From: Herbaspirillum chlorophenolicum
GTDB lineage: Bacteria > Pseudomonadota > Gammaproteobacteria > Burkholderiales > Burkholderiaceae_D
Length of the DNA stretch: 44,979 nucleotides
NCBI RefSeq assembly: GCF_001189955.1
Contig: NZ_LFLT01000035.1
Span: forward strand, 1 to 44,979
Direction of reading: 5' to 3'
Both the position numbers and the translations under genes were made by a program. Of this stretch, positions 34,570 through 43,406 are shown one piece after another; the first letter of the stretch is position 1, and every line of letters begins with the position of its first letter. The notes beneath the pieces are model-generated. The model was given only the letters and a program-made list of their open reading frames with translations, searched no databases and had not been told where the DNA came from.

Positions 34570-35667
34570 TCAGGCACTCTGCCGCTTGATGATGGAAAAA
34601 CCCACATCGACAATCGGCTCGTCGATCTCGAGGCCGGCAGCACGGTCGATGATGAACCGCGCCGCACGCTGGCCGATGCCGGTGCCGTCGATGCGCACGG
34701 TAGTCAGTTGCGGTTGCAGGTCGCGCGAGAATTCGAGGTCGCCAAAGCCGACCACGGCCAGTTGCTCGGGGATGCGGATGCCGCGGCTTTGGGCTTCGAT
34801 CATCACGCCCAGCGCCAGCAAGTCGGAACTGCAGAAGATGGCATCCATGGCAGGCTGGCGCTCCAGCAAATCGGCCAGCCCCTTGCGGCCCTGGCCCAGC
34901 GTGGTCGGCGCGGTGACATGATGCATCGCCACCGGGGCCTCGCCTGCCACCATGCCGAGCGTCGTGGCTTCCCTGGCAAAGGCATTCATGCGGCGCTGGC
35001 TGCGTTCATCCTTGCCGCCCACCACCGCCACCACGCGCCGCCCGGCGCCATGCAGGTAACGCGCGACCTCGCGGCCGATGTCATCGTGCGAAAAACCGAC
35101 CAGCATGTCGATCGGCGTAGGTGTCAGGTCCCAAGTCTCGACCACCGGGATGCCGCTGGCCAGGAGCCGCTTGCGGGCCTCGGCCGAACGCATGATGCCG
35201 GTCAGCACCACGCCGTCGGGACGGCGGCCGATGATGGCTTCCAGCAGCGCATCCTCGCGCGAGTTCTCATAACCGCTCTGCCCCAGCATGACCTGGTAGC
35301 CGGCCGCAGCCAGCGATTCAGTAAGCGTATGGACGATCTCCTGGAACACCGGACCGATCACGGTCGGCACCACTACCGCGACCAGCCGGCTCTTGTTGGA
35401 AGCGAGTCCGCCGGCCAGCAGATTGGGCACGTAGCCGGTGCGCTCCACCGCTTCCTTCACCTTCTGCAGCACCTTGGGCGACACCGCCGAGGGCGTGTTC
35501 AGTGCGCGCGAGGCAGTGATCGGCGCCACCCCGGCCAATTGCGCCACATCGCGCAGCGTGATGCCGCCGGCGCTCTTGCGGCTGGCGCGGCGGCGCGGCT
35601 CGGCGCTGTCGTCGTTGCGCGTGTCGGCGCGGCGATCGGGGTGGGCGGGAGGGACATTCTGTGGCAT
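34570..35667 (-). CDS. LacI-family transcriptional regulator of the glucarate genes
   Basis: The 365-residue repressor has an unusual 35-residue Arg/Asp-rich head. It is followed by the LacI helix-turn-helix ([34 protein letters not shown], with the hinge-leucine motif [11 protein letters not shown]) and a periplasmic-binding-type effector domain. It resembles GntR/IdnR-type sugar-acid regulators. A 16-bp palindrome 22 bases before its start matches the sites at gudD, so it probably represses itself and gudD and responds to a sugar acid (inference). Confidence 0.92.
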   Translation of the reverse strand: MPQNVPPAHPDRRADTRNDDSAEPRRRASRKSAGGITLRDVAQLAGVAPITASRALNTPSAVSPKVLQKVKEAVERTGYVPNLLAGGLASNKSRLVAVVVPTVIGPVFQEIVHTLTESLAAAGYQVMLGQSGYENSREDALLEAIIGRRPDGVVLTGIMRSAEARKRLLASGIPVVETWDLTPTPIDMLVGFSHDDIGREVARYLHGAGRRVVAVVGGKDERSQRRMNAFAREATTLGMVAGEAPVAMHHVTAPTTLGQGRKGLADLLERQPAMDAIFCSSDLLALGVMIEAQSRGIRIPEQLAVVGFGDLEFSRDLQPQLTTVRIDGTGIGQRAARFIIDRAAGLEIDEPIVDVGFSIIKRQSA

Positions 35668-35688
35668 GCGCGCATTCTAGCATCGCCC

Positions 35689-35704
35689 TTGGTAGCGTTA
35701 CCAA
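35689..35704. promoter_or_regulatory. LacI-type operator at the regulator's own promoter
   Basis: TTGGTAGCGTTACCAA differs by one base from the perfect palindrome before gudD. It lies between the LacI gene and dkgB, so it may also act on dkgB. Confidence 0.8.
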
Positions 35705-35748
35705 AAGGACAAGCCTGCGATGCCGGGTTCCATACTCGCCTTCGCCGT

Positions 35749-35773
35749 CATTCTTGATTGCGGTTCAAGAATG
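35749..35773. promoter_or_regulatory. 9-bp-arm dyad upstream of dkgB
   Basis: CATTCTTGA (35749-35757) and TCAAGAATG (35765-35773) form perfect arms around a 7-base centre, about 130 bases before the dkgB start. It is a possible operator. It is unlike the LacI sites, so a second regulator would be needed. Confidence 0.5.
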
Positions 35774-35900
35774 TTTTGCGTACCACACGGTTTTTGCAAA
35801 GACGACGATACGCGATACTGCAAGCCTGCCTCGCCGATGCGAGCCGCACCAACCATCCGGTGCGCGGTCATCCCCGCGCCCTTCACCAACAAGGATCTCC

Positions 35901-36710
35901 ATGAGCAAGCACACCATCCCCGCCTTCGGCCTCGGCACCTTCCGCCTCAAGGGCCAGGAAGTCATCGACTCGGTCGCCACCGGCCTGGAGCTCGGTTACC
36001 GCCACATCGACACCGCCCAGATCTACGGCAACGAAGCCGAAGTCGGCCAGGCCATCGCCGACAGCCGCGTCGCGCGCGCCGAACTGTTCGTCACCACCAA
36101 GGTGTGGACCGAACACCTCTCGCGCGACAAGCTGATCCCAAGCCTCAAGGAAAGCCTGCAGAAACTGCGCATGGAACAGGTCGACCTGGCGCTAATCCAC
36201 TGGCCCTCGCCCAACGATGAACTGCCGGTGGCCGAATACATGCAAGCGCTGGCCGAAGCAAAGAAGCAGGGTCTGGCGCGCCTGATCGGCATTTCCAACT
36301 TCACCATCGCGCACATGCAGCAAGCCATCGAAGCGGTGGGCGCTGATGCAATCGCCACCAACCAGGTGGAGATCCATCCCTTCCTGCAAAATCGCAAGCT
36401 GGCCGAATTCGCGCGCAGCCAAGGCATCCACCTGACCGCCTACATGCCGCTGGCCTATGGCAAGGTAATGCAAGACGCCACGCTGCAGGAGATCGCCGGC
36501 AAACACGGCGTCTCGGCCGCACAGGTAGCGCTGGCCTGGTCGCTGCAACAGGGCCATGCGGTGATCCCCTCCTCCACCAAACGCGCCAATCTGCAAGGCA
36601 ACCTGGAAGCGGTGAAGATCAAGCTGTCCGACGCCGAGATGCAAGCCATCGCCAAACTGGACCGCGGCGAGCGCCTGGCCAATCCGGATTTCGCACCGAA
36701 GTGGGACTAA
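35901..36710 (+). CDS. dkgB: Aldo/keto reductase, 2,5-diketo-D-gluconate reductase B type
   Basis: The 269-residue NADPH-dependent (beta/alpha)8 barrel enzyme has the catalytic tetrad Asp37 ([11 protein letters not shown]), Tyr42, Lys67 (TTKVW) and His100 (LIHWPSP). The ending [14 protein letters not shown] is typical of DkgB. These enzymes reduce 2,5-diketogluconate and small aldehydes such as methylglyoxal. AAGGA lies 5 bases before the ATG. It diverges from the LacI regulator gene, which fits a sugar-acid setting. Confidence 0.93.
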   Translation: MSKHTIPAFGLGTFRLKGQEVIDSVATGLELGYRHIDTAQIYGNEAEVGQAIADSRVARAELFVTTKVWTEHLSRDKLIPSLKESLQKLRMEQVDLALIHWPSPNDELPVAEYMQALAEAKKQGLARLIGISNFTIAHMQQAIEAVGADAIATNQVEIHPFLQNRKLAEFARSQGIHLTAYMPLAYGKVMQDATLQEIAGKHGVSAAQVALAWSLQQGHAVIPSSTKRANLQGNLEAVKIKLSDAEMQAIAKLDRGERLANPDFAPKWD

Positions 36711-36730
36711 GTCTGGATCACATCACAATG

Positions 36731-36760
36731 AAAAAAACCGGCATGCGCCGGTTTTTTTCT
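36731..36760. terminator. Bidirectional terminator between dkgB and MFS gene
   Basis: ACCGGC (36737-36742) pairs with GCCGGT (36747-36752), with a run of A before and T after. It lies between convergent genes and should stop both. Confidence 0.93.
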
Positions 36761-36779
36761 TCCTCGACAATATTGCCGA

Positions 36780-38072
36780 TCATGCGGCAGCCGGCAACGG
36801 TGTCGCCTTGTGGCCCTTGATGCGCAACACCATCACCGCACCGACCAGGCAAGCCGAACCCATCAGGATCGACGACAGCGTGTAGTTGCCCAGCGTGGCG
36901 CGCATGTAGCCGGCCAGTGTGGTGGCGGTAGCCGCGCCCAACTGGTGGCCGGCGACGATCCAGCCGAACACGACAGGGGCAGCCAGGCGGCCGAACACGT
37001 CGTTGGCCAGACGCACGGTGGGCGGCACGGTGGCGATCCAGTCCAGGCCGTAGAAGATGGCGAAGATGGCCAGGCCGTAGTACTGCAGGCCAAAGGCATA
37101 AGGCAGGAAAATCAGCGCCACGCCGCGCAGGCCGTAGTACCAGAACAGCAGCACGCGCGGGTTGTAGCGGTCCGACAGCCAGCCCGAGAGCGTGGTGCCG
37201 ACCAGGTCCAGCATCCCCATCGCCGCCAGGATGGAAGCGCCGCCGACTTCGTTGATGCCGTAGTCGTTGCACATGGCGATGAACTGGGTGCCGATATAAC
37301 CGTTGGTCGACAAGCCGCAGACGAAGAAGCTGAAGAACAGCAGCCAGAAATCGGGCATGCGCACCGAACTGCGCAATGCGCCGAAGGCGATTGCCAGCGG
37401 GTTCTTCTTGCTGGCGGCGTCCTCATTGATCTCGCTGGTTTGCCCAACCATCTTCTGGCCGATGGCCGCCGGACTTTCCGGCAACAGCAGCCACACCAGC
37501 GGAATCGCCAGGAGCGCCACGGCAGACACCAGGAACGCCACCGAACGCCAGCCGTAAGCGCCCACCATGGATGCCATCAGCGGCAGGAACACCATCTGCC
37601 CGGTAGCCGCGCTGGCAGTCAGCAAGCCCATGGCAAAACCGCGCCTCGCTTCGAACCAGCGGCTGACGATGGTGGCGCCCAGCGTGTTGGCAGCCACGCC
37701 GGTACCGGCGCCGACCAGCAGGCCCCAGGACAGCAGCATGTGCCAAGGCATATGCATCAAGGTGGACAGCGCCGTGCCGCTGGCCAGCAATACCAGCGCG
37801 CCGAGCACCACGCGGCGGATGCCGAAGCGCTGCATGGCGGCCGCCGAGAACGGGCCGATCAGGCCATACAGCGCGATGTTGACCGAGATCACCACCGAGA
37901 TGGTGGAACGGTTCCAGCCGAACTCCTGCTCCAGCGGCAGGATCATGACCGAGGGTGTGGCGCGGATGCCTGCCGAGCACAGCAGCACGAGGAAGGTCAC
38001 GCCGACCACGACCCAGGCGTAATGGAAGCGCGGCGTGACGGCATTGGCGAGCGATTGGGTGAGCTTGTTCAT
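36780..38072 (-). CDS. MFS transporter, oxalate/formate antiporter-like (OFA/MCT-like)
   Basis: The 430-residue, 12-helix carrier begins with FHYAWVVVGVTFLVLLCSAGIRATPSVMILPLEQEFGW. This N-terminus, with RATPSV and the downstream FGWNRSTIS, is typical of monocarboxylate or oxalate:formate-type MFS proteins. The substrate is likely a small carboxylate, by family only. The ribosome site is weak. It lies 76 bases after the MarR gene on the same strand and is probably its regulatory target and co-transcribed partner. Confidence 0.9.
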   Translation of the reverse strand: MNKLTQSLANAVTPRFHYAWVVVGVTFLVLLCSAGIRATPSVMILPLEQEFGWNRSTISVVISVNIALYGLIGPFSAAAMQRFGIRRVVLGALVLLASGTALSTLMHMPWHMLLSWGLLVGAGTGVAANTLGATIVSRWFEARRGFAMGLLTASAATGQMVFLPLMASMVGAYGWRSVAFLVSAVALLAIPLVWLLLPESPAAIGQKMVGQTSEINEDAASKKNPLAIAFGALRSSVRMPDFWLLFFSFFVCGLSTNGYIGTQFIAMCNDYGINEVGGASILAAMGMLDLVGTTLSGWLSDRYNPRVLLFWYYGLRGVALIFLPYAFGLQYYGLAIFAIFYGLDWIATVPPTVRLANDVFGRLAAPVVFGWIVAGHQLGAATATTLAGYMRATLGNYTLSSILMGSACLVGAVMVLRIKGHKATPLPAAA

Positions 38073-38148
38073 GTTGTATTTCTGAAGGAGGTTTGGCGGT
38101 AGTTTGTCTTGGTCTTTTATCGGCTTGTCGCCCGGCAAACGCTAGCGG

Positions 38149-38586
38149 CTAGATGTCCTGCAGCTTGCCGTAGGCGTCATTGATCATCTGGGTCAGCTCG
38201 CCTGCCAATCCAGGGCCGAGCTGGCGGTCGATTTCATCCTGGGCGCGGCGCCAGTTGGGGCGCGCCTCATCGAGTTTCTTGCGGCCGGCGGCGGTCAGCT
38301 GCAGCGCGAAGGAACGCTTGTCCAGATGCGCCTCTTCCGGCAGGTCGACCGTCTCTATCCAGCCCGCGGCGATCAACGGCTTGAGCGCCCGGCTCAGGGT
38401 GCTGCGGTCCATGCCCATATCGGCGGCGAGCCCGATATTGGCGATCGGCCCACTGCGGCCGATGCGGCTGATCAGCGAATACTGGGTAATGGTGAGTTCG
38501 TTGGGCTGCAGATGGTGGTCGTAAATGACCGTGATCTTCCGCGTCAGGCGGCGCAGCGGGGAGCAGGTACAGGTGTCGTTACTCAT
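38149..38586 (-). CDS. MarR-family transcriptional regulator
   Basis: The 145-residue regulator has a winged helix-turn-helix (about residues 35-100: LTITQYSLISRIGRSGPIANIGLAADMGMDRSTLSRALKPL). The N-terminus MSNDTCTCSPLRRLTRKI carries a Cys-Thr-Cys pair that could sense oxidants or thiol reagents. It heads an operon with the OFA-like transporter. A consensus promoter and a 26-bp palindrome precede it, implying autoregulation. Confidence 0.93.
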   Translation of the reverse strand: MSNDTCTCSPLRRLTRKITVIYDHHLQPNELTITQYSLISRIGRSGPIANIGLAADMGMDRSTLSRALKPLIAAGWIETVDLPEEAHLDKRSFALQLTAAGRKKLDEARPNWRRAQDEIDRQLGPGLAGELTQMINDAYGKLQDI

Positions 38587-38636
38587 GGGCGGTCCTTGGG
38601 CAAGAATGATCCTGCGATTGGCGCCTGATCACATAA

Positions 38637-38662
38637 ATGCATATACATCGATGTGTATGCAT
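38637..38662. promoter_or_regulatory. 26-bp near-perfect palindrome, likely MarR operator
   Basis: ATGCATATACATC (38637-38649) is mirrored by GATGTGTATGCAT (38650-38662) with one mismatched pair. It touches the -10 box of the MarR promoter and covers the predicted start point. Confidence 0.8.
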
Positions 38663-38689
38663 CATATTTTCCAAACCAAGGACTGTCAA
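38661..38689 (-). promoter_or_regulatory. Promoter of the MarR-MFS operon
   Basis: TTGACA (38684-38689), 17 bases, TATGAT (38661-38666) on the minus strand; a near-consensus sigma-70 promoter about 75 bases before the MarR start. Confidence 0.8.
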
Positions 38690-38829
38690 GGCATCTATCA
38701 GCCGACCGTATTGCCGGCCATATGCCGTTGCCGCTGGGCCACGGATAGGCGAAAGAAAACGGGGCACGCAGCCCGATGAGGTAAAGGGGATGTGGAAAAA
38801 CAGGAACGAAGGCGAACCGACGTAGCGCC

Positions 38830-39477
38830 TCAAGCGCGCTTGGCGACCTTGCCCGCCTTGGCGGCCGGTTTGTCCTTGGCCGGCTTATCCTTGCCTTTGG
38901 GCTCGGCCGCTTTCTTCGATTTCTTGAGCTTGCCCTTCGGCCCGTCACCGGCCGCCCCTTCTTGCAGGCTCGCCTCGTTGGCGGCCTCGCGGCGGCGCGC
39001 CATCGACTCCAAGCGCTCGCGCGTGGCATCGTCGGCCTGCGGACCGGGCACGATGGCGTAATCGCGCGAATTGATTTCGCGGCCGGTGTTGCGGTCTACC
39101 AGAATCAGGTCGACCTGCTCGCCGGTCTTGGCGTCGACCAGCATCACGCTCGGGCCTTCCGGCGCGAAATGCTTGTTGCCCCAGGAATTGAGCGCAATGA
39201 TGATGGTGCGGAAATCGCGGCCGAGGTCGGTCAGCACATATTCGAAGCGCGGCGGGCGGTCGTTGTACTGGCGGCGCTCCAGCATGCCGGCCTCGACCAG
39301 GGTATGCAGCCGGCGCGTGAGCATGTTGGGCGCGATGTCCAGGCTCTTCTGGAACTGGTCGAAACGGGTCAGCCCCTGCAGCGCGTCGCGCAGGATCAGG
39401 ATGCTCCACCATTCGCCCACGCGCTCCAGCGTGCGCGCCACCGGGCATTGCATGTTGCCAAAACTCTTGCGTTCCAT
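38830..39477 (-). CDS. HxlR-family transcriptional regulator with Lys/Ala-rich tail
   Basis: The 215-residue protein's residues 1 to about 110 are a standard HxlR winged helix: SFGNMQCPVARTLERVGEWWSILILRDA, FQKSLDIAPNMLTRRL and RPPRFEYVLTDLGRDF. The conserved Cys11 is often redox-active in this family. A second region (VMLVDAKTGEQVDLILVDRNTGREI) follows. The last ~45 residues are a PAK-repeat tail (KGKLKKSKKAAEPKGKDK and beyond) like histone H1 or AlgP. It diverges from the MaoC gene and is its likely regulator. Confidence 0.92.
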   Translation of the reverse strand: MERKSFGNMQCPVARTLERVGEWWSILILRDALQGLTRFDQFQKSLDIAPNMLTRRLHTLVEAGMLERRQYNDRPPRFEYVLTDLGRDFRTIIIALNSWGNKHFAPEGPSVMLVDAKTGEQVDLILVDRNTGREINSRDYAIVPGPQADDATRERLESMARRREAANEASLQEGAAGDGPKGKLKKSKKAAEPKGKDKPAKDKPAAKAGKVAKRA

Positions 39478-39519
39478 ATCGGCTCCTTGGCGGCGTTTTT
39501 TCCGCTATCATCAGTTACT

Positions 39520-39535
39520 ATCATTTTGCAATGAT
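39520..39535. promoter_or_regulatory. Dyad between HxlR and MaoC genes
   Basis: ATCATT-TTGC-AATGAT, a perfect 6-bp-arm dyad in the 93-base divergent promoter, flanked by further ATCATC and GATGAT half-sites. It is a plausible HxlR operator. Confidence 0.55.
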
Positions 39536-39570
39536 GATGGAAGTATATCTCAATCCAAACGGGAGACGCC

Positions 39571-40023
39571 GTGAAAGAACCGATGTTCCTTGAAGACTTT
39601 GAGGTGGGACAAGTTTTCCGCCACCCGGGCGGCGAGGCCGTGACGGCCGATGCCATCAAGCAATTCGCCGGGCAGTTCGATCCCCAGCCGTTCCACCTGG
39701 ACGAGGCTGCCGCGCAACAGTCCTTCTTCCGCGGCCTGGCCGCCAGCGGCTGGCATACCGCCGGGCTGACCATGCGCATGCTGGTCGATACGCTGCACAT
39801 CCACGGCGGGCTGATCGGCGCCGGTTTTGAGGAATTCCGCTGGCCGCGCCCTACCCGGCCGGGCGATGTGCTGCGGCTGGAAGTGGAGGTGCTGGGCATC
39901 AAATTATCGCAGTCCAAGCCACTGCAGGGCTTCCTCTACCATCGCGTGACCACCTACAACCAGCACGACGAGGCGGTGCTGGTCATGACCGGCAACCTGC
40001 TGGCACCGCGCCGGCCGCAATAG
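39571..40023 (+). CDS. MaoC-family (R)-hydratase/dehydratase
   Basis: The 150-residue hot-dog-fold protein has the hydratase motif FDPQPFHLDE, with catalytic Asp37 and His42. The family hydrates trans-2-enoyl-CoAs to (R)-3-hydroxyacyl-CoAs or acts on related thioesters; the substrate is unknown here. The start is GTG at 39571 behind GGGAG. It diverges from the HxlR gene and converges on maiA with only 16 bases between stops and no terminator visible. Confidence 0.9.
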   Translation: MKEPMFLEDFEVGQVFRHPGGEAVTADAIKQFAGQFDPQPFHLDEAAAQQSFFRGLAASGWHTAGLTMRMLVDTLHIHGGLIGAGFEEFRWPRPTRPGDVLRLEVEVLGIKLSQSKPLQGFLYHRVTTYNQHDEAVLVMTGNLLAPRRPQ

Positions 40024-40039
40024 GCAGACCGGAGCCCCG

Positions 40040-40687
40040 TTAAGCCGCGTCCGGCTGCTGCGAAGGATGCGCCTGCTGGAACGCCGGCAAGGCATTACAG
40101 GCATCCTCGATGGCGCACAGCGTCGGGTACGGCTGCATGTCGACCTCGAAGCGACGGGCGTTGAACATCTGGGGCACCAGGCAGCAATCGGCCATGGTGG
40201 GCATGTCGCCCACGCAGAAATGGCCGCGCGTGTTATCCGCGGCCAGTTGCTTTTCCAGCGCGGCGAAGCCGAGCTTGATCCAGTGCTGGATCCATTCGTT
40301 CTTCTTGTCGTCGTCCACCCCGAGCTGGTGCTTGAGATAGCGCAGCACCCGCAGGTTGTTCAGCGGATGGATCTCGCAGGCGATGGCCAGTGACAGTTCT
40401 CGAATATGCGCGCGCTGCACCGGGTCGCCCGGCAGCAGCGACGGCATCGGGAAACGCTCTTCCAGATATTCCAGCACCGCCAGCGATTGCGTCATGTGGT
40501 GGCCTTCATGCGCCAGCACCGGCACCAGCGAATGCGGATTCATCTCCGCAAAGGCAGGCAGGAACTGCTCGCCACCCTGATTGAGCAGGTGTACCGGCAC
40601 CGTGTCGTAGACCTGGCCTTTCAGGTTCAGGGCGATGCGTACACGGTAAGAAGCCGAACTGCGGAAATAGCCGTAAAGGGTTGTCAT
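40040..40687 (-). CDS. maiA: Maleylacetoacetate isomerase (zeta-class GST)
   Basis: The 215-residue cytoplasmic enzyme isomerises maleylacetoacetate to fumarylacetoacetate with glutathione. It has the zeta-GST active site RSSASYRVRIALN near residue 10, the segment NPHSLVPVL and the C-terminal DMPTMADCCLVPQMFNARRF. It is the last gene of the homogentisate operon, 33 bases after fahA. Length and motifs are normal. Confidence 0.95.
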   Translation of the reverse strand: MTTLYGYFRSSASYRVRIALNLKGQVYDTVPVHLLNQGGEQFLPAFAEMNPHSLVPVLAHEGHHMTQSLAVLEYLEERFPMPSLLPGDPVQRAHIRELSLAIACEIHPLNNLRVLRYLKHQLGVDDDKKNEWIQHWIKLGFAALEKQLAADNTRGHFCVGDMPTMADCCLVPQMFNARRFEVDMQPYPTLCAIEDACNALPAFQQAHPSQQPDAA

Positions 40688-40720
40688 CCTCGTTCTTCCT
40701 TAGGGAAATTTTTATCGAAC

Positions 40721-42067
40721 TCAGGCCAGGCTGCGCGCCGGCAACACGGTTCCGGCCACCTCGCCGAAACCGATGCGCGGCAGGCCGTCGCGTTGCGCCG
40801 ATGCGCGCATCACGATGGTATCGCCATCCTCGATGAAAATGCGCTTCTCGCCGCCGGGCAACGTGATCGCCTGCTTGCCGCCGCCCGTCAGCTCCAGCAG
40901 CGAACCGGCCTGTTCCGGCTGCGGGCCGGATTGGGTGCCCGAACCCAGAAAATCGCCGGGGCGCAGGTTGCACCCGTTGACGGTATGGTGCGCCACCAGT
41001 TGCGACACGCTCCAGTACGAATCGCGGAAGTTCGACAGCGATAGCCGATGCGGCGGCTGCCCCGCTTCGCGCATGGCGCGCGTCTGGATCAGCACTTCCA
41101 GTTGCAGGTCGAAGGCGCCGGTCTCGCGCAAGGTGGCCGAGTCCAGATAGGGCAGCGGCTGCGGATCGCCGTCGGCGCGCGTCCAGGCGCAGCGGTAAGG
41201 CGCCAGCGCTTCCAGCGTGACGATCCAGGGCGAGATGGTGGAGGCGAAACTCTTGGACAGGAACGGCCCCAGCGGCTGGTATTCCCAGGCTTGCACGTCG
41301 CGCGCCGACCAGTCGTTCAACAGGCACAGGCCGAATACCTTGCCCTCGGCCTCATCCATCGTCACCGCCTCGCCCAGCGCGTTGCCGCCGCCGATGAAGA
41401 TGCCCACTTCCAGCTCGTAGTCCAGCCGCTTGCAGGGGCCGAAGGATGGCGCCTCGGCATCCGGCGCCTTGGTCTGCCCGACCGGGCGGCGGAACTGCTG
41501 GCCCGAGACGGCGATGGAAGATACCCGGCCGTGGTAGCCGATCGGCACCCATTTGTAGTTGGGCAGCAGCGGATTGTCGGGACGGAACAGCTTGCCCACC
41601 GCGGTGGCGTGGTGGATCGAGGTATAGAAATCGGTGTAGTCGCCGATGGCAGCAGGCAAGGCGTACTCGGCCTGCGCCTGCGGCACCAGGCAAGCGGCCA
41701 GCTCGCTCTGGTGCGCCGAGCCGGTGCGCAGCACATGCGACAGCGCCAGCCGCAGTTCGGACCAGGCCGCCGCGTCCAGCGCCATCAGGGCGTTGAGCGT
41801 GGCACCTTCAGCAGCGGCATGCGCCGCCTTGCGCGCCAATTCGTCGAAGCCGGAAAAGGCGCCTGCCGCATGCGCCGCCTGCAGGTCGAGGATCTGGTCG
41901 CCGATGGCCACGCCGGCGCGGAAAACTTCATCGCCGCCGGCGCGGCGGAACACGCCGTAAGGCAGGTTCTGAATCGGGAATGGGCAGCCGTCGGCATTGG
42001 CGCTTTCGACCCAGCTACGCAGATCGGTGTCGTGGGTTTCGTTCAGTCTTACGCTTGGCAGGCTCAT
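40721..42067 (-). CDS. fahA: Fumarylacetoacetase
   Basis: The enzyme hydrolyses fumarylacetoacetate to fumarate and acetoacetate, the last step of homogentisate breakdown. The 448-residue product starts [19 protein letters not shown]. It contains [20 protein letters not shown] (catalytic His and metal ligands), [17 protein letters not shown] and [18 protein letters not shown]. The ATG overlaps the hmgA stop (ATGA), so the two are translationally coupled. The N-terminal SH3-like domain is complete. Confidence 0.96.
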   Translation of the reverse strand: MSLPSVRLNETHDTDLRSWVESANADGCPFPIQNLPYGVFRRAGGDEVFRAGVAIGDQILDLQAAHAAGAFSGFDELARKAAHAAAEGATLNALMALDAAAWSELRLALSHVLRTGSAHQSELAACLVPQAQAEYALPAAIGDYTDFYTSIHHATAVGKLFRPDNPLLPNYKWVPIGYHGRVSSIAVSGQQFRRPVGQTKAPDAEAPSFGPCKRLDYELEVGIFIGGGNALGEAVTMDEAEGKVFGLCLLNDWSARDVQAWEYQPLGPFLSKSFASTISPWIVTLEALAPYRCAWTRADGDPQPLPYLDSATLRETGAFDLQLEVLIQTRAMREAGQPPHRLSLSNFRDSYWSVSQLVAHHTVNGCNLRPGDFLGSGTQSGPQPEQAGSLLELTGGGKQAITLPGGEKRIFIEDGDTIVMRASAQRDGLPRIGFGEVAGTVLPARSLA

Positions 42068-43386
42068 GCTTGCTCCGGGTTGAAGTTCTTTTGGATGCCC
42101 AGCCAGCAGTTCTGGTAATCGCGCTGCAGCGTCGGCGATTCCAGTGCGTAGCGGGTAGGACGGATGATGTTGCGCGTCTCGAACATGAAGGCCATGGTGC
42201 GGTCGACCTTGTTGGGCTTGCCGGTGTCGGCGCGGCTGGCCTTCTCGAAGGTGGCGGCGTCGGGGCCGTGGCCGCTCATGCAATTATGCAGGCTGGCGCC
42301 GCCGGGGACAAAACCGCCGGCCTTGGCGTCGTATTCGCCGGTCACCAGGCCCATGAATTCGCTGGCCACATTGCGATGGAACCAGGGCGGGCGGAAGGTA
42401 TCCTCGGCCGCCAGCCAGCGCGGCGGGAAGATCACGAAATCGAGCGTGTCCACGCCCGGCGTATCGCTTTGCGACTGCAGCACCAGGAAAATCGACGGGT
42501 CGGGATGGTCGTAGCTGATCGAACCGATGGTATTGAAATGGCGCAGGTCGTATTTGTACGGCGCATAGTTGCCGTGCCAGGCCACCACGTCCAGCGGCGA
42601 ATGGCCGATCTTCGCTTCCCACAGGTTGCCGCCGAACTTGGCGACCAGGCGGAAATCGCCTTCGCGGTCTTCGTACCAGGCGTGCGGCGTGAGGAAGTCG
42701 CGCGGGTTGGCCAGGCCGTTGGAACCCAGCGGGCCGAGGTCGGGCAGGCGCAGCAGCGCGCCGAAGTTCTCGCAGACATAGCCGCTGGCCTGGCCGTCCG
42801 GCAGGCGCACCTGGAAACGCACGCCGCGCGGGATCACGGCGATCTCCTGCGGCTCGATGTCGACCACGCCCATCTCGGTAAGCAACTGCAAACGGCCGGC
42901 CTGCGGCACGATCAGCAGTTCGCCATCGGCCGAATAAAAGAAACGGTCGGTCATCGGCCGGTTGGCCGCATAGATGTGGATGGCGCAGCCGCTCTGCGCC
43001 TCCGGCGAACCGTTGCCGGCCATGGTCACCAGGCCGTCGATGAAATCGGTCGGCGCGGTGGGCATGGGTTGCGGGTCCCAACGCAACTGGTTGGGTGGCG
43101 TAGGCACGCCGTCGAAATGGCTCAGGAGCTTGCCGCCGTCGATCGGTACAAATGCCTCATGCACGGCGGCCGGGCGGATGCGGTACAGCCACGAGCGGCG
43201 GTTGTGGCCGCGCGGCGCGGTGAAGGCGGTGCCGGAAACCTGCTCGGCATACAGGCCATAAGCGACCTGCTGCGGCGAATTCCGGTGCGCCGGCAAGGCG
43301 CCCGGCAAGGCCTCGGTAGCGAATTCGTTGCCGAAGCCGGACTGGTAGCCGGCCAGTGCGAGGTGTGATGCTGCGATGGCATTCAT
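42064..43386 (-). CDS. hmgA: Homogentisate 1,2-dioxygenase
   Basis: This non-haem Fe(II) enzyme opens homogentisate to maleylacetoacetate. The 440-residue product has the family N-terminus [19 protein letters not shown]. It also has [42 protein letters not shown] with the iron-ligand His and Glu, and the C-terminal [14 protein letters not shown]is region. The ATG follows AAGGAGATACC. It lies 20 bases after the transporter gene and is coupled to fahA. Confidence 0.97.
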   Translation of the reverse strand: MNAIAASHLALAGYQSGFGNEFATEALPGALPAHRNSPQQVAYGLYAEQVSGTAFTAPRGHNRRSWLYRIRPAAVHEAFVPIDGGKLLSHFDGVPTPPNQLRWDPQPMPTAPTDFIDGLVTMAGNGSPEAQSGCAIHIYAANRPMTDRFFYSADGELLIVPQAGRLQLLTEMGVVDIEPQEIAVIPRGVRFQVRLPDGQASGYVCENFGALLRLPDLGPLGSNGLANPRDFLTPHAWYEDREGDFRLVAKFGGNLWEAKIGHSPLDVVAWHGNYAPYKYDLRHFNTIGSISYDHPDPSIFLVLQSQSDTPGVDTLDFVIFPPRWLAAEDTFRPPWFHRNVASEFMGLVTGEYDAKAGGFVPGGASLHNCMSGHGPDAATFEKASRADTGKPNKVDRTMAFMFETRNIIRPTRYALESPTLQRDYQNCWLGIQKNFNPEQA

Positions 43387-43406
43387 GCGGTATCTCCTTG
43401 AAACAT

